From CAZIPN01 sp964541225 (GTDB lineage: Bacteria; Actinomycetota; Coriobacteriia; Anaerosomatales; JAAXUF01), in assembly GCA_964541225.1 (NCBI GenBank), contig CAZIPN010000031.1:1-20867 (forward strand): 20,867 nucleotides of DNA, written 5' to 3'. This document shows positions 1-6,163 of this stretch, in pieces (position 1 is the stretch's first letter; every line of letters begins with the position of its first letter). A model generated the notes under the pieces. That model did no database searches and was not told where the DNA came from. It saw nothing but the letters and a program-made list of their open reading frames with translations. The position numbers and the translations under genes were made by a program.

Positions 1-3
1 CTC

Positions 4-12
4 GGGTATGAT
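4..12 (+). promoter_or_regulatory. Putative -10 element of the gatCA promoter
   Basis: GGGTATGAT sits at the very start of the window and contains TATGAT (4-5 of 6 matches to TATAAT). It would place a transcript start near base 19 and give gatC a leader of about 55 nt. The -35 region lies outside the window. The same GGGTA-type element recurs before several other genes here, which supports the call. Confidence 0.45.
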
Positions 13-74
13 GTTCGCGTCCCTCTGGTCCTCGCGCTCCTCGCGCGGCTTGGCCCCGCACGAAAGGACTTCGC

Positions 75-377
75 ATGCCCCTCTCCGAGCACGACGTCCG
101 TCACGTTGCGATGCTCGCGCGCCTCGCGCTGACCGACGCCGAAGTCGAAGCGATGCGCGATGACCTGAACTCGATTCTCGGCCACATCGACGAGATCCAG
201 CGCCTTGATCTCGCGTCCGTTCCGCCGATGGCGCACGCGACCGCGGTCACCAACGTGACTCGCGACGACGTGGTGGTTTCGCCGCTTTCGCAGGACGCGG
301 CGATCGCCAATGCTCCGCAAGCCGAAGACGGCGCGTTCGTGATCCCGCAGATCGTCGGCGGAGGTGACGAGGCGTGA
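75..377 (+). CDS. gatC: Aspartyl/glutamyl-tRNA(Asn/Gln) amidotransferase subunit C
   Basis: This is the small subunit of GatCAB, the enzyme that converts Glu-tRNA(Gln) and Asp-tRNA(Asn) to the amide forms. GatC wraps around GatA and links it to GatB. The 100-residue product has the usual family length and an N-terminal helical pattern (HDVRHVAMLARLALTDAE, then the I-GHID segment) typical of GatC. The ATG start is preceded by GAAAGGA about 6 nt upstream. The stop TGA overlaps the GTG start of gatA by 4 bp (GTGA), so the two are very probably translationally coupled. Function is known from the family; identity is clear from sequence and from the gatA neighbour. Confidence 0.95.
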   Translation: MPLSEHDVRHVAMLARLALTDAEVEAMRDDLNSILGHIDEIQRLDLASVPPMAHATAVTNVTRDDVVVSPLSQDAAIANAPQAEDGAFVIPQIVGGGDEA

Positions 378-1864
378 GCAACCCGATCGACGTGGCGACG
401 CTTTCCGCCGAGCAGATCCGCACGGGCATTGCAGCCGGCGACTTCAGCGCCGTTGAGGTCGCCGACGCCGCGCTGGCGCGAATCGACGCGCTCGACGGCG
501 ACGTGCATGCGTTCAACCAGGTCACGCCAGATCTCGCCTACGCCGCCGCCGAGAAGATCGACGCGCTCGTGCGCGGGGGAGCGGGCGAGGCTGAGCTGCC
601 GCCGCTTGCGGGCGTGCCTGCGGCGTTCAAGGACAACATGAACCTGATCGGCACGCGAACCACGTGTTCGAGCCGCATCCTCGAGAACTACGAGAGCCCG
701 TACGACTGCACGGCGGTTGCTCGGCTGATCGAAGCCGGAGTCGTGCCGCTCGGCAAGTTGAACATGGATGAGTTCGCCTTCGGCAGCTCCGGCGAGAGCA
801 GTGCGTGGGGCTCGGCGCGAAATCCGTGGGACCTCGAGCGCGTTCCGGGCGGTTCGAGCGCGGGGAGCGCAGCGGCAGTCGCGGCCGGGCTCGCGACGGT
901 GACGCTTGGCAGCGACACTGGCGGCTCGATTCGGCAACCGGGGTCGCTCACCGGCACCGTCGCCCTCAAGCCGACGTACGGCCGCGTGAGTCGCTACGGG
1001 TGCGTGGCGTTCGCTTCGAGCCTCGACCAGATCGGGCCGTTCGCTCGCAGCGTCGAGGACAACGCCCGCGTCCTTGAGGCGATCAGCGGCAAGGACGCTT
1101 TCGATGCCACCAGCGCCGATCGCCCCGCCGAGGACTTCGTGGCCGCCGCGCGAAACGCCGACGCCGCCGGCTTGCGCGTCGGTATCGTCGCCGACCTGCT
1201 GGCGATGGAAGGCGTCACGCCCGAGGTTCGCGACGCCGTGCTCTCGGCTGCCAAGCGCTTCGAGGCGCTCGGCGCGAGCGTGGGCGAGGTCGACCTGCCG
1301 ACAAGCCAGCACGGGCTCTCGGCGTACTACATCATCGGACCCGCCGAGGCGTCGTCGAACCTCGCGCGCTTCGACGGCATTCGCTACGGCCTGCGTGCCG
1401 ATGACGCAAAGGACACGATCGAGCTGTACACGAAGACGCGTGCGCAGGGCTTCGGGCCCGAGGCGAAGCGCCGCATCATGCTCGGCACGTACGCGCTCTC
1501 GGCGGGCTACTACGACGCCTACTACGGGCAGGCACAGAAGGCCCGCACGCTCATCGCACGCGAGTTCTCGGCGGCGTTTGAGCGCTTCGACGTGCTGCTC
1601 ACGCCGACATCGCCGCAGGTCGCGTGGAAGTTCGGCGAGAAGAGCGATCCGCTCACGATGTACCTCGCCGACATCTACACGATCCCAGTCAATCTGGCGG
1701 GAAACTGCGCTATCAGCGTGCCCTGTGGTTCTGGCGAAGGCGGCATGCCGATCGGGCTGCAGATCATCGGCGACTACTTTGCCGAGAGCACCGTGTATCG
1801 CGCCGCTGCCGCTCTCGAGCGCGACCTGGCGCTCGATATGCGCAGTCCGCTCGCGCGTTCGTAG
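374..1864 (+). CDS. gatA: Aspartyl/glutamyl-tRNA(Asn/Gln) amidotransferase subunit A
   Basis: This is the glutaminase/amidase subunit of GatCAB. It releases ammonia from glutamine and channels it to GatB. The 496-residue product has normal family length. The amidase Ser-cisSer-Lys triad is intact: Lys86 in GVPAAFKDNM, Ser161 in the Gly/Ser-rich PGGSSAGSAAA loop and Ser185 in DTGGSIRQPG. The spacing between these residues matches that of characterised GatA proteins. It starts at a GTG that overlaps the gatC stop. Downstream comes a 96-nt gap with a weak hairpin, and gatB does not follow as it does in many genomes; it lies about 4.3 kb further on. Confidence 0.96.
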   Translation: MSNPIDVATLSAEQIRTGIAAGDFSAVEVADAALARIDALDGDVHAFNQVTPDLAYAAAEKIDALVRGGAGEAELPPLAGVPAAFKDNMNLIGTRTTCSSRILENYESPYDCTAVARLIEAGVVPLGKLNMDEFAFGSSGESSAWGSARNPWDLERVPGGSSAGSAAAVAAGLATVTLGSDTGGSIRQPGSLTGTVALKPTYGRVSRYGCVAFASSLDQIGPFARSVEDNARVLEAISGKDAFDATSADRPAEDFVAAARNADAAGLRVGIVADLLAMEGVTPEVRDAVLSAAKRFEALGASVGEVDLPTSQHGLSAYYIIGPAEASSNLARFDGIRYGLRADDAKDTIELYTKTRAQGFGPEAKRRIMLGTYALSAGYYDAYYGQAQKARTLIAREFSAAFERFDVLLTPTSPQVAWKFGEKSDPLTMYLADIYTIPVNLAGNCAISVPCGSGEGGMPIGLQIIGDYFAESTVYRAAAALERDLALDMRSPLARS

Positions 1865-1897
1865 ACGAAGCGTCTCGAGGGGGAATAGTCGCTTCAA

Positions 1898-1914
1898 GGC
1901 GGGACCGTCTCGCC
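1898..1914 (+). terminator. Weak hairpin after gatA
   Basis: GGCGGGA pairs with TCTCGCC through a 3-nt loop (7 bp including one G-T wobble) 34 nt after the gatA stop. There is no T-tract, so it could be a weak or factor-dependent terminator, or chance pairing in GC-rich DNA. Confidence 0.3.
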
Positions 1915-1960
1915 CGATCGACCGTACGAGGTTCTCTAGCCATCTCGGAAGGGGTGTGGC

Positions 1961-2866
1961 ATGAACAGACCGGTCGGCGTCACGATTCTCGCGTGGGTTG
2001 CCATAGCTGGTGGCGCTTTCGCGCTCATTGCTCTCATCTTCGCTGTGATCGCGCTGATGGGGGCGCTCGCCTTCACCGGCGCAGCCCTCGGAGGGGCGTA
2101 CGGGGCAGGTGCGGGGTTCGCCGTGGCCGCCATCATCGCGTTGGTCTTCTCGATCTGGCTTGGGTTGCTCGGCGCATGGGGCATCGTGTTTGGCGTTGGT
2201 GCGCTGCAACTCAAGCCGTGGGCATGGACGCTTGGTGTGGTGTGGTGCTACGTGTCGGCAGCCTCCGACGTCATCAACATCTTCACGTCGCGCGGCTCAG
2301 GCTTGTTTGGCTCGGTTGTTGGGATTGCGATCGCGGGCGTTGTTCTGTACTACCTGTACACGGATGAAGTGAAGGTCGCCTTCGGCAAGCAGGGGTCCCC
2401 GACGCCAGCGTTTCTGACGTCGATCGTCGGCGCGGTCAACAAGCAAACGGCGCCACCGGCAGGCGGCTATCAGTCACCAGTTCCGGGTGGGTACACGGCG
2501 CCGCCACCCCAGCCGGGCGCGCCAGCCCCCGGCGGATACCCGCCCCCCGCGCAGCCTACGCAACCGGCTCCCGGCGGCTACCAGGCTCCTGCGCAACCTC
2601 AGCCACCGACCGCTCCACCCGCTGCACCACAGCCACCGGTGCAACCTGCGCCACCCGCAGCACCACAGCCACCGGTGCAACCTGCGCCACCCGCAGCACC
2701 AGCGCCTCCGGCTCCGCCAGCGGCGCCTCCGCTGTCCGCACCTGCCGCACCGCCGCCACCGCAGGCGCCCGCTGCGCCAGCTGCGCAGCCAGCTCCGCCC
2801 GCAGCTCCACCGGAGACGGGGGAAGCCGGTTCGCAACCGCCCCAGCCTCCGCAACCGCCTGCATAG
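1961..2866 (+). CDS. Membrane protein with long Pro/Ala/Gln-rich C-terminal tail (DUF2127-like N-terminus)
   Basis: The 301-residue product has a hydrophobic N-terminal half of about four or five membrane segments (roughly residues 6-38, 46-85, 90-110 and 118-137). After it comes a tail of about 140 residues made almost only of Pro, Ala, Gln and Gly. The opening RPVGVTILAWVAIAGG resembles small integral membrane proteins of the DUF2127 type; that comparison is from memory. The tail begins with GGYxxP-like repeats and contains two perfect copies of a 12-residue repeat. Such tails may span the cell wall or act as flexible linkers; no enzymatic motif is visible. The ATG is preceded by GGAAGGGG. 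It is convergent with the UbiB gene downstream, with a GC-rich hairpin between them. Function unknown. Confidence 0.8.
   Translation: MNRPVGVTILAWVAIAGGAFALIALIFAVIALMGALAFTGAALGGAYGAGAGFAVAAIIALVFSIWLGLLGAWGIVFGVGALQLKPWAWTLGVVWCYVSAASDVINIFTSRGSGLFGSVVGIAIAGVVLYYLYTDEVKVAFGKQGSPTPAFLTSIVGAVNKQTAPPAGGYQSPVPGGYTAPPPQPGAPAPGGYPPPAQPTQPAPGGYQAPAQPQPPTAPPAAPQPPVQPAPPAAPQPPVQPAPPAAPAPPAPPAAPPLSAPAAPPPPQAPAAPAAQPAPPAAPPETGEAGSQPPQPPQPPA
2625..2696 (+). repeat. Two perfect tandem copies of a 36-bp repeat
   Basis: Bases 2625-2660 and 2661-2696 are identical, and a partial third copy (CACC) follows. The unit is in frame and encodes APQPPVQPAPPA within the Pro-rich tail of the membrane protein. Perfect identity at third-codon positions suggests recent slippage or duplication. 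Confidence 0.95.
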
Positions 2867-2893
2867 GCGCGGTTTCTTGACTCACGAAACGAG

Positions 2894-2920
2894 CGCGCGG
2901 TCCCTCTCGGGGGCCGCGCG
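2894..2920. terminator. GC-rich hairpin between convergent genes
   Basis: CGCGCGG pairs with CCGCGCG. The 13 nt between them can extend the stem (CCC with GGG) down to a loop of about 3-5 nt. It lies between the stops of the membrane protein (+) and the UbiB gene (-), where a bidirectional terminator is expected. No clear T-run follows on either strand. Confidence 0.5.
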
Positions 2921-2964
2921 TGTGCGTGTGCGCTCGAGGCGTGCGAGGTGTGAGGGCGCGCAGA

Positions 2965-4626
2965 CTATCTGTGACGATAGTGCGCTCGGAGAATCGACAC
3001 AAAGTACCAACTGCCGACGAACAGCGCGCCGAGCAGTACAGTGCGTGCGACCCACACGAACCACACTGGAAGTGGGCCCTTGGCCAGCAGCGTGGACAAT
3101 CCGACTACGAACGACGCGACGACCAGCGCGAAGGCGAGCCGGTTTGCGGCTTCCTCGACTCGTCTGAGCAAGGGATCCAGACCGACGGGGTGAACGGCGA
3201 TGCGAAACTCCCCTTGGCTTCCGCGACGTAGGAGGCGTGCCAGAGACTCGGGAACCTCCTGGCCGAGCCGAATCAACCGCCGTGCCGACTGGGTGAAGCC
3301 GCGCGAGAGCGAATGAGGAGACATCCGCTCGGACGTGATCTTGCGCGCGAAGGGCGCTGTCACGGCCACGAAATCGAACGTCGGGTCGAGTTGTCTCCCC
3401 AGCCCCTCAAGCACACCGAGAGTGGTGAGCAGGAGCGCGAGTTCGCTCGAAAGCAGCAGGTGGTGGTTACGAACTAGATCGAGTACCTCGGCGACTAGCT
3501 CACCGATTCTGATCTGTCCCAGTGGGCGGTTGTAGTACTTCGTGATCAACCGCGAAACGTCCCGCTCGAGGTCGGTGGCGTTCGCGTCGCTGGGATTGCC
3601 GGCGGCGTCGAGCAGCGCATCGACAGCAAGTGCGGCGTCGTCCTCAATGACCGCCATGAATAGGTCAGTGAGCTGTTCTCTGCCGATCCGAGAAACGCTG
3701 CCGCAACGTCCGAAGTCGGTGAAGCCGACACGGTCGTCTTGCAGCGCGAATAGGTTTCCAGGATGCGGATCAGCGTGGTAGAACCCCTGCGAAAAGATCT
3801 GCTCCAGATAGCAGTAGATGCCACGCTGCGCCAGCACAGAAGTGTCGTGGCCTTCCTCGGCGAGCTGGGAAGGTCTGTTGAGGGGGGTTCCGAAGAGGCG
3901 CTCCGTTGTGAGCACACGCGTCGTGGTTAGCTCCCAGTACACTTTCGGAAACTTCACGCTGGTATCGTCGGCGAAGGTGGTTGCGAGCCGTTCGCAATTT
4001 GCTCCTTCGGCTAGGTAGTCGAGTTCTCCGCGTACGGCAGCGGCGAACTCGTTGGTGATCCCCACGATGTCGTAGCGATCGGCCCATTCCGAATGCTGCG
4101 AGACGAAGCGAGCTTGCGTGCGCAGGATGTCCAGATCGACATCGACACTCTGTGCGACGTTTGGTCGCTGCACCTTGACACAGACCGCCGAGCCGTCGTG
4201 CAATATCGCGCCATACACCTGGCCAAGGGAGGCCGATGCAATCGGCGTGCGCTCGAACTCACGAAAGAGCTCCGAAATAGGCGCCCCGAGTTCGTTCTCG
4301 ATTGCCCGGTAGGCTTCCTCGTCGTCAAACGCCGCAACGTCGTCTTGGAGTTTGCGCAGCTCCACGATGATGTCATCAGGGATGATGTCAGGACGCGTGG
4401 AGGCTACCTGGCCGAGCTTGACGAATGTTGGGCCTAGCCGTTCGAGAGTGTGTCGCAATCGAACGCCGAGGCTCTCTGGGGCCTCGCGGCCAGCCGAGTG
4501 TCGCCTTCGTGTTGTCAGAGGTCGGAATCGACTCAGGCCAGTTGTGTCGAGCAGATTCCCGAGTCCCTCTTCAACGAGCACTCCGACGATCTGGCGATAC
4601 CGTTGGAGATGCTTGTGCGCTGGCAC
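2965..4626 (-). CDS. UbiB/AarF (ABC1/COQ8-type) atypical kinase
   Basis: The 553-residue product has all family hallmarks in order: KxGQ in FVKLGQVASTRPD (about 68-80), the Ala-rich nucleotide loop ASASLGQVY (130-138) that replaces a P-loop, VAIK-type lysine K151 in VCVKVQRP, the HADPHPGN catalytic loop (284-291) and DFG (304-306). Two C-terminal membrane segments follow (about 497-516 and 521-545). Family members are ATPases/kinases linked to quinone or isoprenoid-lipid homeostasis; the substrate here is unknown and no quinone-synthesis gene is visible. The start is a GTG just 2 nt after the stop of the phasin-like gene and has no obvious Shine-Dalgarno of its own, so translation is probably coupled. 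I give no symbol because ubiB function is unproven outside ubiquinone makers. Confidence 0.93.
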   Translation of the reverse strand: MPAHKHLQRYRQIVGVLVEEGLGNLLDTTGLSRFRPLTTRRRHSAGREAPESLGVRLRHTLERLGPTFVKLGQVASTRPDIIPDDIIVELRKLQDDVAAFDDEEAYRAIENELGAPISELFREFERTPIASASLGQVYGAILHDGSAVCVKVQRPNVAQSVDVDLDILRTQARFVSQHSEWADRYDIVGITNEFAAAVRGELDYLAEGANCERLATTFADDTSVKFPKVYWELTTTRVLTTERLFGTPLNRPSQLAEEGHDTSVLAQRGIYCYLEQIFSQGFYHADPHPGNLFALQDDRVGFTDFGRCGSVSRIGREQLTDLFMAVIEDDAALAVDALLDAAGNPSDANATDLERDVSRLITKYYNRPLGQIRIGELVAEVLDLVRNHHLLLSSELALLLTTLGVLEGLGRQLDPTFDFVAVTAPFARKITSERMSPHSLSRGFTQSARRLIRLGQEVPESLARLLRRGSQGEFRIAVHPVGLDPLLRRVEEAANRLAFALVVASFVVGLSTLLAKGPLPVWFVWVARTVLLGALFVGSWYFVSILRAHYRHR

Positions 4627-4628
4627 GG

Positions 4629-5006
4629 CTACTTGTCGGTGGAGCTGGTGTTCTTGGCCTCGGCCTGTCCGGCTTCAGAAGCGAGGAGCTTCTTGAGTTC
4701 GGCAATCTGGGCCTGAAGCTCATCGAGGTCCTTGCGTGTAACGCCGCCGCTCGCCTTGATGGCCTTCTCTGTCTCTGCGGCGACGGTTTGCCGCATGTTC
4801 TCCTGTGACTCTCTGGCCATCGCACCGATCTTGTCGGCGACCTGCTTGGCGTCGCTTTGTGACACGCGGCCTTTCTCGATGAGGTCATTCGCGAGTTCCG
4901 TCGTCTTCTCGCGAGTCACTTGGAGCACGCCCAGGCCGAGCAGGAACGCCTTCTCGACGATACCAGCGGGGTCGAACGATGCGGATGTCTTGGCCTCTTC
5001 AGGCAT
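4629..5006 (-). CDS. Phasin-like (PHA granule-associated family) coiled-coil protein
   Basis: The 125-residue product has a short hydrophobic N-terminal helix (FDPAGIVEKAFLLGLGVLQVTREK, about residues 10-33). A long amphipathic helical region (about 34-112) and a charged, disordered tail follow. This layout matches the poly(hydroxyalkanoate) granule-associated/phasin-like family of about 120-140 residues. I chose the ATG at 5006 because GGAGG lies 7 nt upstream; an in-frame ATG 15 bp further out would put the Shine-Dalgarno inside the gene. It directly precedes the UbiB gene with a 2-nt gap. No PHA synthase is in the window, so binding to storage granules is not implied; membrane or lipid binding is an alternative. 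Confidence 0.75.
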   Translation of the reverse strand: MPEEAKTSASFDPAGIVEKAFLLGLGVLQVTREKTTELANDLIEKGRVSQSDAKQVADKIGAMARESQENMRQTVAAETEKAIKASGGVTRKDLDELQAQIAELKKLLASEAGQAEAKNTSSTDK

Positions 5007-5074
5007 GGTGGTTCCTCCCATGGATGGCGGTAGCTGCCTGCCTTGCGGGCACCCGGGTGAGCGCCTGTGAGAGA

Positions 5075-5083
5075 GGTATACCC
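5075..5083 (-). promoter_or_regulatory. Putative -10 element before the phasin-UbiB pair
   Basis: On the minus strand GGGTATACC lies 68 nt upstream of the phasin-like start. It matches the GGGTATA(A/C)C elements found before two other minus-strand genes here. No convincing -35 at 16-18 bp spacing was seen. Confidence 0.4.
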
Positions 5084-5138
5084 CTGCTCGGCGCCTGGGC
5101 GTGCGTTCGCCACGCCGTCCGCAGCGAACGTGCAGCGC

Positions 5139-5933
5139 TTACGCGCTCCGCCGAGAAGCCCGAGCGATCTTGTCTTGGACGATGGCGGCGAGGTCGGCGA
5201 TGGCGGGGTGATCCTTGATGTCGCCCCGCAGCCCCTTGAGCTTCTCGGCAATCGGGGATAGGTCTGGCAGCGACGGCAGCGACGGCAGGGACGGCAGCGA
5301 CCGCGCGAACGTGGGACGCCGTCTGCGGGCGTTGCTGGAGGCGAGCCCGATGGCCAACGCGATGAGGCCCATTCCCCCGAGGAGCGCTGCCGCGACGATT
5401 AGGGCAGCTCGCGTCGACAGCAGGACGCGCGAGTCCTCGGAGACGGTCACGTTTGGTGCCACGACCATCCCAATCCAACTCTGCTTGATGCTGGCCTCAC
5501 TACTTGCAAGAACGCAGCCGCCGCTTTGGGTCACGTCCATGGTCTTGCCGATGATTAGAGGTGCGAAGGACTGGTGCATCATGGTGTTGGCGCCACCACC
5601 GACAATCACGCCGCTCGTGTAGGATTGTCGGACCATCGTGTTGCCTCGGCTGACCACAATAGGCGCAAGCGACGCGGTGATCGTCGTGTCTCCATCGACC
5701 GACGCGACCCCGATCGCTGACCCGCTCGCTGAGAGTGATTGCGCGTGGACCGTGCACGCGCCGGAGAGAGTGACCTGCGTATCTTCGGCGGCCAACATCT
5801 CGGCGGCGAGATCTGACTGTCCTCCGGGTTCCATCTCGGCGGTGACTTCCGGGTCGCGGCCGGAGACGGTACTCGATGCAGTCTCCTCGTCTGGGGTCGG
5901 AACGGGGGGCGTCTTGGACTTCTCGGTGGCCAT
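5139..5933 (-). CDS. Single-pass membrane protein with a repetitive, beta-solenoid-like domain
   Basis: The 264-residue product starts with an acidic, Pro/Thr-rich leader (1-50). Next comes a domain (about 53-170) built from a degenerate repeat: x-(Q/A)-S followed by a stretch of Val/Ile/Leu. The Ser of this motif falls at residues 66, 89, 104, 122, 137 and 152, so most periods are 15 or 18. One membrane helix (about 173-199) and an Arg-rich stop-transfer stretch NARRRR follow, then (SLP)4 and a helical tail. The repeat suggests a beta-helix, as in bactofilins, but I cannot assign it to that family. The ATG at 5933 has AGGAGGG upstream. It is divergent from gatB and on the same strand as the phasin-UbiB pair. 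Function unknown. Confidence 0.8.
   Translation of the reverse strand: MATEKSKTPPVPTPDEETASSTVSGRDPEVTAEMEPGGQSDLAAEMLAAEDTQVTLSGACTVHAQSLSASGSAIGVASVDGDTTITASLAPIVVSRGNTMVRQSYTSGVIVGGGANTMMHQSFAPLIIGKTMDVTQSGGCVLASSEASIKQSWIGMVVAPNVTVSEDSRVLLSTRAALIVAAALLGGMGLIALAIGLASSNARRRRPTFARSLPSLPSLPSLPDLSPIAEKLKGLRGDIKDHPAIADLAAIVQDKIARASRRSA
5266..5301 (-). repeat. Four 9-bp tandem repeats encoding (Ser-Leu-Pro)n
   Basis: The plus strand reads GGCAGCGAC four times with one substitution (third copy GGCAGGGAC). On the coding strand this gives SLPSLPSLPSLP just after the membrane helix and basic stretch of the repeat protein. It is a simple linker that could vary by slippage. Confidence 0.9.
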
Positions 5934-6004
5934 GAGGAATCCCTCCTGGATCGATTGACGACGCCGAAGTTCGCTGTGCGCCGTAGGACGTTTGGGGCAC
6001 TGTC

Positions 6005-6013
6005 TGTATACCC
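6005..6013 (-). promoter_or_regulatory. Putative -10 element for the repeat membrane protein
   Basis: GGGTATACA on the minus strand, 72 nt upstream of the ATG at 5933, resembles the elements before the phasin-like gene and the 63-aa gene. It lies back to back with the putative gatB promoter on the other strand. Confidence 0.4.
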
Positions 6014-6053
6014 GCACGTGCGTGGCTGCTTGGCCCCAACGCACCGACACCTC

Positions 6054-6062
6054 GGGTAGAAT
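6054..6062 (+). promoter_or_regulatory. Putative -10 element of the gatB promoter
   Basis: GGGTAGAAT contains TAGAAT (5 of 6 matches to TATAAT) and is preceded by the same CTCGGGTA context as at the gatCA promoter (CTCGGGTATGAT at base 1). It predicts a gatB leader of about 95 nt. TTGGCC at 6030-6035 is a possible -35, but its 21-bp spacing is too long. Confidence 0.5.
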
Positions 6063-6074
6063 CGTGCGGTACCA

Positions 6075-6120
6075 CGCGCCGAAGCGCGCATGAGCGCTGA
6101 CGAATCAGTACTCCGTACTG
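6075..6120 (+). promoter_or_regulatory. Two small hairpins in the gatB leader
   Basis: CGCGC-CGAA-GCGCG (6075-6088) and CAGTAC-TCC-GTACTG (6106-6120) are both perfect stems inside the predicted leader of gatB. No T-box or known riboswitch core was recognised. They may simply structure the leader. Confidence 0.35.
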
Positions 6121-6163
6121 CTGAGCGTCCGCGCACCGCAGCGACGATGAAGGAGCCGCATCG

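Noticed and set aside
842..860. tRNA-like GGTTCGAGC boxes (also near 10141)
   Set aside because: Both lie inside well-supported coding regions, and no cloverleaf or acceptor stem can be drawn around them.
101..2209. Long open frame of about 700 codons on the minus strand opposite gatC-gatA
   Set aside because: It is antisense to two clearly conserved genes. The product is Arg/Ala/Glu-rich without motifs, as expected from a GC-rich shadow frame.
2474..2854. Arg/Trp-rich minus-strand frame opposite the Pro-rich tail
   Set aside because: It is the complement of CCN/GCN repeats and has no independent support.
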